NCBI RefSeq assembly: GCF_900105315.1
Contig: NZ_LT629766.1
Coordinates: 3,906,001-3,970,000, forward strand
From: Brevibacterium siliguriense
Lineage (GTDB): Bacteria > Actinomycetota > Actinomycetes > Actinomycetales > Brevibacteriaceae
Direction: 5' to 3'
Length of the DNA: 64,000 nucleotides
Positions 25,553 to 34,152 of the stretch are shown piece by piece. How positions within the stretch are numbered: the stretch's first letter is position 1; the number at the start of each line of letters is the position of its first letter. The notes below the pieces were generated by a model. It was not told the DNA's origin. It was given only the letters and a program-made list of their open reading frames with translations, and searched no databases. The position numbers and the translations under genes were made by a program.

Positions 25553-25970
25553 GCCCCCATCATTCCCGGCTCGCGTCAGCGAAACAATGTCGGATCACCT
25601 ATCAACGCGATAGGCGATGGGATCCACGCCTCCGCCACCGAAGTAGCCCTGCCCTCTTCGTCGACCTGGCCCCGGCGTCCCCGTGGATCAGGTCCAATGG
25701 AGAAGTTCAGAGCCGGTGGAACTGCGGCGCGGTTCAGGTAGGACTGAGGAACGGTTCCAGTGAATCTGAGGCCCGATTCCGGAGGAGTATTGCCCGGTGG
25801 ATGCGGCCGCGAGCAGGGCTGTATTCCGTAGACACGGTCGGACTCCGCTTTCAGACCCGAATCCGTGGACGTTCCCAGACACAACGATCCCGCGGTCCGA
25901 ACTTCGTGAGAAGTCCGAACCGCGGGATCTTAAATTCGGTTAGAGACTTAGGGCACCACAGACCTGAGAG
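25553..25970. other. Intergenic region of 418 bp
   Basis: No gene is supported. The only structure seen is the hairpin at 25886-25929. The upstream part should contain the promoter of the reductase/P450 operon, but no clear boxes were found. Confidence 0.5.
25886..25929 (-). terminator. Terminator of the acyl-CoA dehydrogenase operon
   Basis: A 20-bp stem (25886-25905 with 25910-25929) with two G-T pairs and a GTGA loop, 42 bases after the acyl-CoA dehydrogenase stop. On the minus strand it is followed by GTTGTGTCT. Confidence 0.8.
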
Positions 25971-27203
25971 TTAGTCGCAACCGGATTCCGCTCGCTGACG
26001 CTTGAGCTCACGGCGAGCCAGAGAGTTCTTGTGCACCTCGTCGGGGCCGTCGGCAAATCGCAGCGTCCTGGCGTAGGCGAACGAAGAAGCAAGGTCGAAG
26101 TCCTGCGACAGACCACCCGCACCATGGACCTGAATGGCCTTGTCAAGGATCCATTCGACGGCGGCCGGGGTTGCGATCTTGATCGCCTGGATCTCCGTAT
26201 GCGCCCCTTTGTTGCCGACGGTGTCCATCAGCCACGCAGTCTTGAGCACGAGCACACGCAGCTGCTCGATGCGCACCCGCGACTCTGCGATCCAGTCAAG
26301 GATCACGCCCTGATCCGACAGTTTCTTCCCGAATGCGGTGCGCGAATCCGCCCTAGAGCACATCGCCGAGATCGCCCGCTCGGCCATACCGATGGCTCGC
26401 ATGCAGTGGTGGATCCGTCCGGGGCCGAGGCGCGCCTGCGCGATGGCGAAGCCCTCCCCCTCACCGCCGATGAGGTTGCTCGCCGGCACCCTGACATCGG
26501 TGAACGCGATGTCGCCATGCCCTCCGTTGAACTTGTCCGAGTAGCCGAGGACCTCCATCGACCGCGACACGTCGACACCCGGGGTGTCACGCGGCACGAT
26601 GATCTGGCTCTGCTGCTTGTGGCGTTCTGCGTTCGGGTCCGTCTTGCCCATGACGATGAGCAGCTCGGCGTCCGGGTTGAGCGCACCGGTGATGAACCAC
26701 TTGCGTCCGTTGATGACATAGGCGTCACCATCGCGTTCGATCCGCATCTCCACATTCGTCGCGTCGGAGGACGCGACAGCCGGCTCGGTCATCGCGAAGG
26801 CCGACCGCATCGTGCCCTTGAGCATCGGCTCGAGCCAGCGCTTCTTCTGCTCCTCGGTGCCGAACTGTGCGAGCAGTTCCATGTTCCCCGTGTCCGGAGC
26901 GGCGCAGTTCATTGCGGCCGGCGCCAGGGTGCGACTGCGGCCGGACACCTCAGCGAGCGTCGCATACTGCACGTTCGTCAGGCCCGCCCCTTCCTCACCG
27001 GGGAGGAAGAGATTCCACAGGCCGCGCTTCTTCGCCTCGGCACGCAGCCGCTGCATGACCTTCGACGCGGTCCACTGATAGGGATTGTCCAAGGCTTCGA
27101 GCTCGGCGGCGAATTCGTCCTCCGCAGGGAAGACGAACTCCTCCATGAATGATTCGAGCTCTTTCTTCAGCTCGAGAGTGCGATCGTCGATCGAGAAGTC
27201 CAT
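25971..27203 (-). CDS. Acyl-CoA dehydrogenase (ACAD10/11-like)
   Basis: FAD enzyme introducing the alpha-beta double bond in an acyl-CoA. 410 residues with FAMTEPAVASSDATN (FAD/substrate motif), GRKWFITGA, RSRTLAPAAMNCAAPDTGN, SRTAFGKKL and the C-terminal QVHGAGGLSQDF followed by YARTLRFADGPDEVH. The catalytic Glu is probably in the latter helix region as in FadE-type enzymes. It directly follows an APH-type gene (the stop abuts the start), the arrangement fused in mammalian ACAD10/11, where the kinase domain works on hydroxylated acyl-CoAs. This suggests dehydrogenation linked to removal of a hydroxyl group, but that is inference. Confidence 0.93.
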   Translation of the reverse strand: MDFSIDDRTLELKKELESFMEEFVFPAEDEFAAELEALDNPYQWTASKVMQRLRAEAKKRGLWNLFLPGEEGAGLTNVQYATLAEVSGRSRTLAPAAMNCAAPDTGNMELLAQFGTEEQKKRWLEPMLKGTMRSAFAMTEPAVASSDATNVEMRIERDGDAYVINGRKWFITGALNPDAELLIVMGKTDPNAERHKQQSQIIVPRDTPGVDVSRSMEVLGYSDKFNGGHGDIAFTDVRVPASNLIGGEGEGFAIAQARLGPGRIHHCMRAIGMAERAISAMCSRADSRTAFGKKLSDQGVILDWIAESRVRIEQLRVLVLKTAWLMDTVGNKGAHTEIQAIKIATPAAVEWILDKAIQVHGAGGLSQDFDLASSFAYARTLRFADGPDEVHKNSLARRELKRQRAESGCD

Positions 27204-28268
27204 CTACTTGTGCTCCTTGAGTGCTTGGTGTCCCATGTCGATGAGCAGCGGAACGGCGTATCCGGCGTTCTCGAAACCTGCTCCCAACGTCTGTCCGTTG
27301 AGGTGTCTGTACCGCACGCCCTCGGAGATGCCTGCGAGCTTGAAGCATGCGAGAGCGAGGTGGAAGCCGAAGCCCTCCAAGCTGCGTCCGCTCTCTGCGG
27401 CGTACTGCTCGATGATGTCGTCCTCGCTCGGGTACCCGGGAGTAAGTGTGACATCGGCAGGAGCATCGGCGTTCTCCGGCCAATCGGCCACGAGGCGTGC
27501 ACGTTTCTGATACGTGAGCATGAGGGCGAGGTCCATGAGCGGCTCACCCAGAGTCGCGAGCTCCCAGTCGATGATCGCGGCGGGCTTGTCATCAGCCCCG
27601 AAGAGGACGTTGTCGAGGCGGAAGTCGCCGTGAACGATTCCGGCCGCCGACTTCTCCGGCACTCGGGCGGCAAGTTCAGCGTGGAGCTCCTCGGCACCGG
27701 GAAGGTCACGGGTGTGCGAAGCGTCGAGCTGTTTCTTCCACCGGCTGACCTGGCGGGCGAGGAATCCTTCGGGTCGGCCGAAGTTCGCAAGTACCACCGC
27801 GGCGGGGTCGACGCTGTGGAGTTCGACGAGGGTGCTGATCAGTCGCTTACCGATCGACTGCACGCGCTCGGTGCCGAGCGGTTCGAGATCGTCGCGGTAC
27901 CGGTAGGGCACTCCGTCGATGTGCTCCATGATGTAGAAGTCCGCACCGAGCACATCATGGTTGTCGCAGTAGGCGACCATTTCCGGAACCGGAACGGCCC
28001 CGCGCAGTGCCCCGGCGACCGTGAACTCGCGATTCATATCGTGTGCGGTGGCCATGACCTGTCCCAGCGGCGGGCGGCGGAGGATCCACTCGTGCTCGTC
28101 ATCGCGCAGCACATACGTGAGGTTGGACTTACCGCCCTCGATGAGGCTCACGGACAGTTCGCCGCTGACGAGGCCGGGTTTGGCGGACTCGAGCCACGAG
28201 GTCAGACGCGGCAGGTCGACTCCGCTGCGGGTGTCCGCCTCGGTGTCGGCCAGTGCTTGCTCGTTCAC
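27204..28268 (-). CDS. Aminoglycoside-phosphotransferase-fold kinase (ACAD10/11 N-domain type)
   Basis: Predicted small-molecule kinase of 354 residues. It shows an N-lobe SLIEGGKSNLTYVLR, the Brenner catalytic loop GIVHGDFRLDNVLF and the metal-binding IIDWELATLGEPLMDLAL. In the ACAD10/11 system this kinase phosphorylates the 4-hydroxyl of hydroxyacyl-CoAs so that it can be eliminated; the side-by-side acyl-CoA dehydrogenase supports that role over antibiotic resistance. GTG 28268 is chosen for the GAGAGAG upstream and the family-like start; the longer open frame upstream has no homologous character. A 22-bp inverted repeat lies about 62 bases upstream. Confidence 0.88.
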   Translation of the reverse strand: MNEQALADTEADTRSGVDLPRLTSWLESAKPGLVSGELSVSLIEGGKSNLTYVLRDDEHEWILRRPPLGQVMATAHDMNREFTVAGALRGAVPVPEMVAYCDNHDVLGADFYIMEHIDGVPYRYRDDLEPLGTERVQSIGKRLISTLVELHSVDPAAVVLANFGRPEGFLARQVSRWKKQLDASHTRDLPGAEELHAELAARVPEKSAAGIVHGDFRLDNVLFGADDKPAAIIDWELATLGEPLMDLALMLTYQKRARLVADWPENADAPADVTLTPGYPSEDDIIEQYAAESGRSLEGFGFHLALACFKLAGISEGVRYRHLNGQTLGAGFENAGYAVPLLIDMGHQALKEHK

Positions 28269-28579
28269 GGGATCTCTCTCTTTCTCAGTTCTGCGCTGCT
28301 CAGCTCTTACGTTGCGCTTTCTACGGATCTGCGCTGAGCGCATATTCAGCGCTCGTGCGATCAGTTGCACGCTTGGATCATGGGATGGGCGTCGGTGGTG
28401 AGGTGCCAGGCCGGGTGGGATGCCAGCGCACCTAGGCTCATACCTCGGCGCACCACGGTTCTGCTGCAGGTGAGCTTCGGCACTGACGTACCTCGGCTCA
28501 TGCGATGCCTCGCTTTGGCTCGTGCTCCGACGTGCCTCGGCCGGGGAACCCTTCGGCCCATGCTCCGACCCGCCACCGC
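28269..28579. other. 311-bp gap upstream of the kinase gene
   Basis: No gene seen. The proximal part carries the inverted repeat and shared 21-bp element at 28331-28357. The distal part (28380-28570) is a string of loosely repeated words such as CCTCGGCTCATG and GCTCCGAC with no clear periodicity. Confidence 0.5.
28331..28357. promoter_or_regulatory. Inverted repeat and 21-bp element shared with 40392-40412
   Basis: GCGCTGA-N8-TCAGCGC (28331-28352) overlaps a 21-base stretch (28337-28357) that matches 40392-40412 at 18 of 21 positions: AGCGCA, one variable base, ATTC, one variable base, GCG, one variable base, TCGTG. The two copies precede the kinase/dehydrogenase genes and the SDR/ABC genes, so a common regulator is likely. 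Confidence 0.55.
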
Positions 28580-29692
28580 TCATGCCCGTGCGAAGTCCGG
28601 CACCAGGGTCTCGTAGGTGACCTTGCCCTTCTCGATGTTGCCGAAGCGCTCGGCCAGCCCGATCATCCGTTCGACGATGTCCTTCGGTGCCTTGAACATC
28701 GGCTCGAGCGCAGGATCAACGACATTCGCGTAGTGCTTCATGTACTCCTCGGCGATCGGCAGCCCCTTGCCGGCCAAGCCGGTCTTGTTGAGCAGGGCGG
28801 CTGCATCCTTCGGATTCTCGAGCATCCATTTGCGCGCGTCGTTCTGCGTGGCCAGCCAAGCCTTGACCGATTCGGGATCCTTCTCCAGCATGTCCTCGCG
28901 CACGGAGGCACACACCACGGCCTGGTTGCGCATGATGTCAGGCGCGCTCTCCTCGGCGAAGTCGAGCAGGACCGAGCCGCCGGTCGCCTGGGCGAGCAGC
29001 CTCGTCGACGTCCACTGCACGGTCACGACTGCATCGACGCGTTCGTTGCGCATATTCGGGATCATCTGCGTCGTCGACCCCACGGCCAACGGAGTGATGT
29101 CGTCATAGACCATTCCGGCGGTCTCGAGAGCGAGTTTGAGCTGCAGGTCAGAACCGGCACCGATGGCGGTGACGCCGACCTTCTTGCCCTTGAGCGCATG
29201 CATCTTCTCTTCGAAGCTCGCGTTCTTGTCCGGCCACTTGACGTTCTTATTGCCGACGATCGCGTACGTCGTCTCCATATCGCGCACGCCCACGAGCATC
29301 GGCCGCTTGCCCTTGGCCGCATTGCCGTGGGACGCGAGCAGCAGCAGAGTGTCGACGGCGAACCCATCGATGGCACCGGCCACGAGCAGCTGCAGACCCT
29401 GCACACCGCTCTGCGGGGTGAGATGCTCGGGCACGTTGAGACCATGCTTCGCGTACTGCTTCTCCGCCAGATTGACGGTGTCGAGGAAGTAGGCGTCACC
29501 GGGGAACGCGGCGACCCCGAAATCACCGGACGCCGAAGCCTCGGCATCGCCCCCGCAGCCGGCGAGCAGCGGAGTGGCACCGAGTGCTGCCGCACCGGCG
29601 CCGTAGTATTTAATGAGCGAACGCCGGGAGACCGACGATCCGCTCCCCGCGCCCGGCCGGATCAAGCCGGGGCGGAGCAATGGTGCATTCAT
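28580..29692 (-). CDS. NitT/TauT-type ABC substrate-binding lipoprotein
   Basis: Solute receptor of 370 residues. A twin-Arg motif (SRRSLIKYYG) is followed by a hydrophobic stretch and lipobox LAGC, so it is probably Tat-exported and lipidated. The mature protein resembles SsuA/TauA/ThiY-type receptors (LVAGAIDGFAVDT, KKVGVTAIGAGSDLQLKLAL, RNERVDAVVTVQW). The start has AAGGAG five bases upstream. It is separated from its permease (38550) and ATPase (40684), which are the only matching components in the window, so the transporter is split over two transcription units. Likely cargo is a sulfonate, nitrile or aromatic-like anion, but the receptor alone does not decide. Confidence 0.9.
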   Translation of the reverse strand: MNAPLLRPGLIRPGAGSGSSVSRRSLIKYYGAGAAALGATPLLAGCGGDAEASASGDFGVAAFPGDAYFLDTVNLAEKQYAKHGLNVPEHLTPQSGVQGLQLLVAGAIDGFAVDTLLLLASHGNAAKGKRPMLVGVRDMETTYAIVGNKNVKWPDKNASFEEKMHALKGKKVGVTAIGAGSDLQLKLALETAGMVYDDITPLAVGSTTQMIPNMRNERVDAVVTVQWTSTRLLAQATGGSVLLDFAEESAPDIMRNQAVVCASVREDMLEKDPESVKAWLATQNDARKWMLENPKDAAALLNKTGLAGKGLPIAEEYMKHYANVVDPALEPMFKAPKDIVERMIGLAERFGNIEKGKVTYETLVPDFARA

Positions 29693-29732
29693 GATGACTC
29701 CTTTGTCATGTCTCATGTGCGAGGTGAGTTGG

Positions 29733-30827
29733 TCAGGTTCCGGCGCCGTGTTCCATGACGACGCGGCCGACGGTCTCGCCGTCGGCGAGGCGCTGCAGTC
29801 CCGCCGGCACCTCGGACAGTTCGACCCGCTCGCTGACGAACGGTTCGATGAGCCCCTGATCGGCGAGCTTCGTCAGCTCGACGTGGCAGTCGTCGACTGC
29901 CTGCGGGTTCCGCGTGTTGTACAGACCCCAATGGATGCCGAGGATCGAGTAGTTCTTCACCAGCGCATGGTTGAGCTTCGCGGTCTGGATCTCTCCCCCG
30001 GCGAAGCCGACGACGATGATGCGGCCCTCGAAGTTGATGCACTTCGTCGACCGGGCGTAGGTGTCACCGCCGACCGGGTCGAAGATGACATCGGCGCCGC
30101 GGCCGTCGGTCTCCGCCTTGACGACCTCGACGAAGTCCTCTGACTTGCGGTCGATGACGACATCGGTACCGAGCTGCCGGGCATATTCGGCCTTCGCCGA
30201 ACCGCCGACGACGCCGATGACCCGAGCGCCCGCGGCTTTGCCCAACTGGATGGCAGCACTGCCGACGCCGCCGGCCGCAGCGTGGACGAGGAGGGTCTCC
30301 CCCGGCTGGATCCGGGCCAGACGATGCAGACCGAACCAGCCGGTCTGGTAGCCGATGAACAGGCACGAGGCCTTCGCATTGTCGAGCGAGGCCGGAGCCG
30401 GGTGGACGATGCCCTGGTCCATGAGCGCGACCTCGGAGAACCCGCCGTACGGCAGAGTCGTCAGGCCGATGATGCGGTCGCCGACCTGCGCCCGAGTGAC
30501 TCCCGGCCCGGTGGCGATGACCTCCGCGCAGACCTCGCGGCCGGGCGTGAACGGCAGATCGGGCTTGACCTGGTATTCGCCGCGGCACATGAGCACATCG
30601 GGGAAGTTCGCCGCCGAAGCGAGGATCCGCACGAGCACCTGGCCCTCACCTGGGGTGGGCGTGGCGATGGTCCGCAGCTCGAGCGCCTGGCTCGGTTCGC
30701 CGAGTTCGGTCACCGACCACGCGGAGAAGTTCTCCGGCACCGAGGCGGCCGCCGCCTCGGCATCGGCCGTGGCCCGATCTGTCGCCCCGTCGGCTGCTGC
30801 GTTCGTATCGACTGCTGTCTGAGTCAT
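29733..30827 (-). CDS. Quinone-oxidoreductase-like zinc-free MDR protein
   Basis: NADPH-dependent reductase of about 364 residues from the QOR branch of medium-chain dehydrogenases. Visible are PFTPGREVCAEVIATG, DRIIGLTTLPYGGFSE, the nucleotide-binding VHAAAGGVGSAAIQLGK and DVIFDPVGGDTY. The structural four-Cys zinc loop is missing. Family members reduce quinones or the double bond of enoyl-CoA-like and enone substrates, so here it may act as an enone or enoyl reductase. ATG 30827 starts right after the biotin-carrier stop and the gene is part of the carboxylase operon. The first 35 residues are an Ala-rich extension. Confidence 0.88.
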   Translation of the reverse strand: MTQTAVDTNAAADGATDRATADAEAAAASVPENFSAWSVTELGEPSQALELRTIATPTPGEGQVLVRILASAANFPDVLMCRGEYQVKPDLPFTPGREVCAEVIATGPGVTRAQVGDRIIGLTTLPYGGFSEVALMDQGIVHPAPASLDNAKASCLFIGYQTGWFGLHRLARIQPGETLLVHAAAGGVGSAAIQLGKAAGARVIGVVGGSAKAEYARQLGTDVVIDRKSEDFVEVVKAETDGRGADVIFDPVGGDTYARSTKCINFEGRIIVVGFAGGEIQTAKLNHALVKNYSILGIHWGLYNTRNPQAVDDCHVELTKLADQGLIEPFVSERVELSEVPAGLQRLADGETVGRVVMEHGAGT

Positions 30828-30829
30828 TC

Positions 30830-31051
30830 TCACTCCGCTTCGATGTCGTACAGAGGCTGACCCGGTGTCACCGTGTCCCCCTCCTTGACGTGGATCTTGA
30901 CGATCTCGCCGTCGTCTTCGGCCATGACGGGGATCTCCATCTTCATCGCCTCGAGGATGAGGACGACGCCGTCTTCTTCGATCGAGTCGCCTTCGGCGGC
31001 CATGATCTTCCAGACGTTGGCACCCATATCTGCATTGATTGTCTCGGCCAT
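30830..31051 (-). CDS. Stand-alone biotin carboxyl carrier protein
   Basis: 73-residue biotinyl domain with the lysine that receives biotin in LEAMKMEIPV, preceded by AEGDSIEEDGVV and followed by VKEGDTVTPGQPLYDIEA. It is the swinging-arm subunit of the acyl-CoA carboxylase encoded upstream; the carboxylase gene lacks its own biotin domain, which makes this protein necessary. ATG 31051 lies one base after the AccC stop. Similar tiny biotin carriers are known in actinobacteria (mycobacterial TB7.3). Confidence 0.92.
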   Translation of the reverse strand: MAETINADMGANVWKIMAAEGDSIEEDGVVLILEAMKMEIPVMAEDDGEIVKIHVKEGDTVTPGQPLYDIEAE

Positions 31052-31052
31052 G

Positions 31053-32453
31053 TCACGCACTCCTCTTCGCTTCCTGCTTGGCGGCGAGTTTCGCCAGTCT
31101 CTTCTGTTCTGCCTGGGTGGCCTCGACGAGGCCGGTGTCATAGTGTCCCGAGACGAATTCCTCGGTCTCGAGGAGGATCTCGATAAACGGAGCGTTCGTC
31201 GTCAGTCCCTCGATCTCGAGATCCGCCAGCGCCTGACGGGCACGGGCCAGTGCTGTCGGGCGGTCGGGACCGAAGGCGCAGACCTTCGCCACGAGTGAGT
31301 CGAAGTGCTGGCTCACCTCGGTGCCGGCGGTGAAGCCGGAATCGACGCGGATGCCCTCACCGGTGGGTTCCGTGTAGGACAGGATCGGTCCGGGGCGCGG
31401 GTAGAAGCGCTTCGGATCCTCGGCGCAGATGCGCAGCTCGATCGCGTGACCGTTCTGCTGGTAGGAGAAATCCTTCGTCGTCGTGCCCGTCTGTGCGATC
31501 GCGAGCTGCTGTTCGACGATGTCAACTCCGTGGGTGAGCTCGGTGATCGGGTGCTCCACTTGGATGCGGGTGTTCATCTCGAGGAAGACGAAGTCACCGG
31601 TGGTCGTGTCGACGAGGAACTCGACGGTGCCGGCGTTGACGTAGTTGACCGACTTCGCCGCGGCGATCGCGGATTCGATGAGCCGGTCGCGGGTCTCGGG
31701 GTTGAGGTTCGGTGCCGGCGACTCCTCGATGACCTTCTGGTGGCGGCGCTGCGTCGAGCAGTCGCGCTCACCGAGTTCGACGATGGTACCGTCCTCACAA
31801 CCGAGGATCTGCACCTCGACGTGGCGGGCGGCAGCGATGAAGCATTCGACGAAGACTCGGTCGTTGCCGAAGCTGCGGGCGGCCATCGATCGCGTGTTCT
31901 CGAACGCGGTGCGCAGCTCTTCGTCGTCATGGGCCACGGCCATGCCGATGCCTCCGCCGCCGGCGGACGCCTTGACCATGACCGGGTAGCCGATGCGGTG
32001 CGCCTCGGCGACGGCCTCGGCAGCGCAGTTCTGGGCCGCGCCGGCGTCACCGCTGATGGGCACGCCCGCCTCGGCGACGGCACGACGGGATTCGACCTTG
32101 TCGCCCATCTTCACGATGGCTTCGGCCGATGGTCCCACCCACTTCAGACCCGCCTCGGTGACGGAACGGGCGAAGTCCGCGCTCTCGGCCAGGAATCCGT
32201 AGCCGGGATGGACGGCGGAGGCACCGTGCTCCACGGCGATCTTGAGGATCGCGTCGCCGTCGAGGTAGGACTTCACGGGGGTCTCACCGGAAAGCGCCAC
32301 TGCTTCGTCGGCCTCGGCCACGAAGGGAAGCTTCACGTCGACGGGGTCGTAGATGGCGATGGTGTGCACACCGAGTCGCTTTGCGGTGCGGATGATGCGG
32401 CGGGCGATCTCGCCGCGGTTGGCCACCAGCAGGCAGTCAGGGAATTCACTCAT
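31053..32453 (-). CDS. accC: Acyl-CoA carboxylase, biotin carboxylase subunit
   Basis: ATP-grasp enzyme of 466 residues that carboxylates biotin with bicarbonate. Motifs: LLVANRGEIARRIIRT at the start, HPGYGFLAESADF, the ATP-binding KASAGGGGIGMAVA, VEVQILGCEDG, ERDCSTQRRHQKVIEESPAP and the active-site FLEMNTRIQVEHPITE. It ends after a short Lys/Ala-rich tail without a biotinyl domain. It sits between the carboxyltransferase (31 bases upstream) and the small carrier. Which acyl-CoA is carboxylated depends on the transferase. Confidence 0.95.
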   Translation of the reverse strand: MSEFPDCLLVANRGEIARRIIRTAKRLGVHTIAIYDPVDVKLPFVAEADEAVALSGETPVKSYLDGDAILKIAVEHGASAVHPGYGFLAESADFARSVTEAGLKWVGPSAEAIVKMGDKVESRRAVAEAGVPISGDAGAAQNCAAEAVAEAHRIGYPVMVKASAGGGGIGMAVAHDDEELRTAFENTRSMAARSFGNDRVFVECFIAAARHVEVQILGCEDGTIVELGERDCSTQRRHQKVIEESPAPNLNPETRDRLIESAIAAAKSVNYVNAGTVEFLVDTTTGDFVFLEMNTRIQVEHPITELTHGVDIVEQQLAIAQTGTTTKDFSYQQNGHAIELRICAEDPKRFYPRPGPILSYTEPTGEGIRVDSGFTAGTEVSQHFDSLVAKVCAFGPDRPTALARARQALADLEIEGLTTNAPFIEILLETEEFVSGHYDTGLVEATQAEQKRLAKLAAKQEAKRSA

Positions 32454-32484
32454 GGTCTTAGCCTTTCTCCGGTTCTCTTCGGTA

Positions 32485-34044
32485 TCAGTAACCGGTGGGC
32501 CACATGCTCAGGTTGTGTTCGCCGATTCCGCTGGTGCGGGCGTTGTACTGATCGGCCAGTGCGTTGATGATGAACTCGCGGGTGTCGGCGGGGTCGATGA
32601 CCTGCTCGAAACCGTAGACGCCGGCGACGTCGTAGGCGGAGGTGCCCTTGGACATTTCGGCGAGCTTCTCCGCGTAGAGCTCCGGCTCCGCCTCGGGGTC
32701 GACGCCGTGGACGACGGACACCGCCGAAGTGGGATCCATGAAGCTGACCTCAGTCGTCCACCAGCCGGCGGTCGCATCGGCCGTGCCGCCGCCGCCCATG
32801 TTGATGAACGCCTGGCCGTAGTTCTTGCGCATGGTCACTGCGAGCTTCGGCACGGTGACGAGCGAGAGTGCGTTCATCCAGTTGATGATCTTGCCGGCGA
32901 CCTTGCTCCGCTCGGCCTCGAGGCCGATGAGGAATCCGGGCTGGTCGGCGAGCATGACGACCGGGATGTTGTAGGAGTCGCAGAGGACGAGCAGCGCGGT
33001 CGCCTTGTCACAGGCAGCGGCGTCGAGCGCACCGCCCTTGAACATCGGGTTGTTCGCGATGATGCCCACGGACTGTCCGTTGATGCGGGCCAGGCAGGTC
33101 ACCAGCGATTTGCCGTAGCGCGCCTTGAGCGGGAACACCGAGTCGATGTCCGCGATGCACTCGATGACCTTGCGCACGTCGTAGGTCTGGGTGCGGGATT
33201 CGGGGACGATCTCGTTGATCTCCGCACCACGGTCGCCGGAACCGGCGGGCACTTCGGCCACCGGCGGCAGCTCACCGTTGTGGTTAGGCATGTAGGACAG
33301 GAACCGGCGGATGAGGTCGACGGCCTCCTCGTCGTCCTTGGCCACGGCGTCGGCGTAGCCGGTGACATCGGCATGGACCTTCCAGCCGCCGAGCTCCTGC
33401 TCATCGACGTTCTGGCCGGTGGCGCGGGAGACGAGTCCGGGGCTGGACACGGCGAGCACGCTGCCCTTCGTGAACACGGCGAAGTCGGAGATCATCGTGT
33501 GCCAGGCGGCGGAGCCGAAGCAGTAGCCGAAAGCGGCCGCGGCCCAGGGGCTCTCCCGCTTGCGCAGGAAGCGGGTCCGCGAATTCGCGTTGCCCATTCC
33601 GGTGCCGCCCATGGCGTCGGGCATTCGGATGCCGGTGGATTCGTTGAGGTAGACGAGCGGCGTGCCGGTACCCGCCGACAGCGCCTTGAAGTGACTCATC
33701 TTCTTGTTGCTCATCGGCGAGGACGAGGAGCCCTTGACGGTGAAGTCGTAGCCGACGACGATCGAGCGGCGGCCGTTGATCTCGCCGGAGCCGGTGATCT
33801 TGCCGTCGGCCGGGGTCTTGTCCTTGTCAGCAGGCACTGCGGAGGTGACGAACACTCCGGACTCGCGGAAGGTGCCGTCGTCCATGAGGCGGTCGATGCG
33901 TTCGCGGACGTTGAGCTTGCCATGCTCTCGGCGGGCGTCGAGCTTGCGCGGCCCGCCCATCGCCTGGGCCTTCTCCAGCCGTCGCTGGTGGTCCTCGGGC
34001 AGGCGGACCGAAGTCTCGGTGCCCGCGGTGTCCTGGTTCTTCAT
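32485..34044 (-). CDS. Acyl-CoA carboxylase, carboxyltransferase subunit
   Basis: 519-residue beta-type carboxyltransferase (crotonase-like halves). It shows KLNVRERIDRLMDDGTF, GRRSIVVGYDFTVKGSSSSP, YLNESTGIRMPDAMGG, NNPMFKGGALDAAACDKATA, LADQPGFLIGLEAE and the late GGGGTADATAGWWTTEVSFMDP. The sequence differs from ordinary propionyl-CoA carboxylases: the residue pattern after QPGFL is IGLEAE rather than PGTDQE, closer to less-studied acyl-CoA carboxylases, so the substrate is uncertain (branched or terpenoid acyl-CoA is possible). ATG 34044 with AGGTG upstream is chosen over an in-frame GTG three codons earlier. It lies 108 bases downstream of the acyl-CoA synthetase. Confidence 0.92.
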   Translation of the reverse strand: MKNQDTAGTETSVRLPEDHQRRLEKAQAMGGPRKLDARREHGKLNVRERIDRLMDDGTFRESGVFVTSAVPADKDKTPADGKITGSGEINGRRSIVVGYDFTVKGSSSSPMSNKKMSHFKALSAGTGTPLVYLNESTGIRMPDAMGGTGMGNANSRTRFLRKRESPWAAAAFGYCFGSAAWHTMISDFAVFTKGSVLAVSSPGLVSRATGQNVDEQELGGWKVHADVTGYADAVAKDDEEAVDLIRRFLSYMPNHNGELPPVAEVPAGSGDRGAEINEIVPESRTQTYDVRKVIECIADIDSVFPLKARYGKSLVTCLARINGQSVGIIANNPMFKGGALDAAACDKATALLVLCDSYNIPVVMLADQPGFLIGLEAERSKVAGKIINWMNALSLVTVPKLAVTMRKNYGQAFINMGGGGTADATAGWWTTEVSFMDPTSAVSVVHGVDPEAEPELYAEKLAEMSKGTSAYDVAGVYGFEQVIDPADTREFIINALADQYNARTSGIGEHNLSMWPTGY

Positions 34045-34152
34045 GTCATTCACCTTTCCAGCAGCGGTCTGCGTTGAGCGCTGATGCGGTTTGGGGGTGC
34101 GCTGCGGCGGGTGGGGCCGCCTCGGTGCGCACAATGGTTTCGATGGGGTCGG

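Noticed and set aside
26031..27152. 373-codon open frame opposite the acyl-CoA dehydrogenase
   Set aside because: Shadow of a clear enzyme gene; His/Arg-rich with no domain.
27204..28268. Aminoglycoside resistance gene
   Set aside because: APH fold, but the abutting acyl-CoA dehydrogenase and catabolic setting indicate the ACAD10/11-type kinase.
28380..28570. Apparent short tandem repeats (CCTCGGCTCATG-like words)
   Set aside because: Words are degenerate and unevenly spaced; no array, CRISPR or iteron structure.
32353..34077. 574-codon open frame opposite the carboxyltransferase
   Set aside because: Antisense shadow: Val/Gly/Asp/His-rich composition typical of such frames, while the other strand has a complete enzyme.
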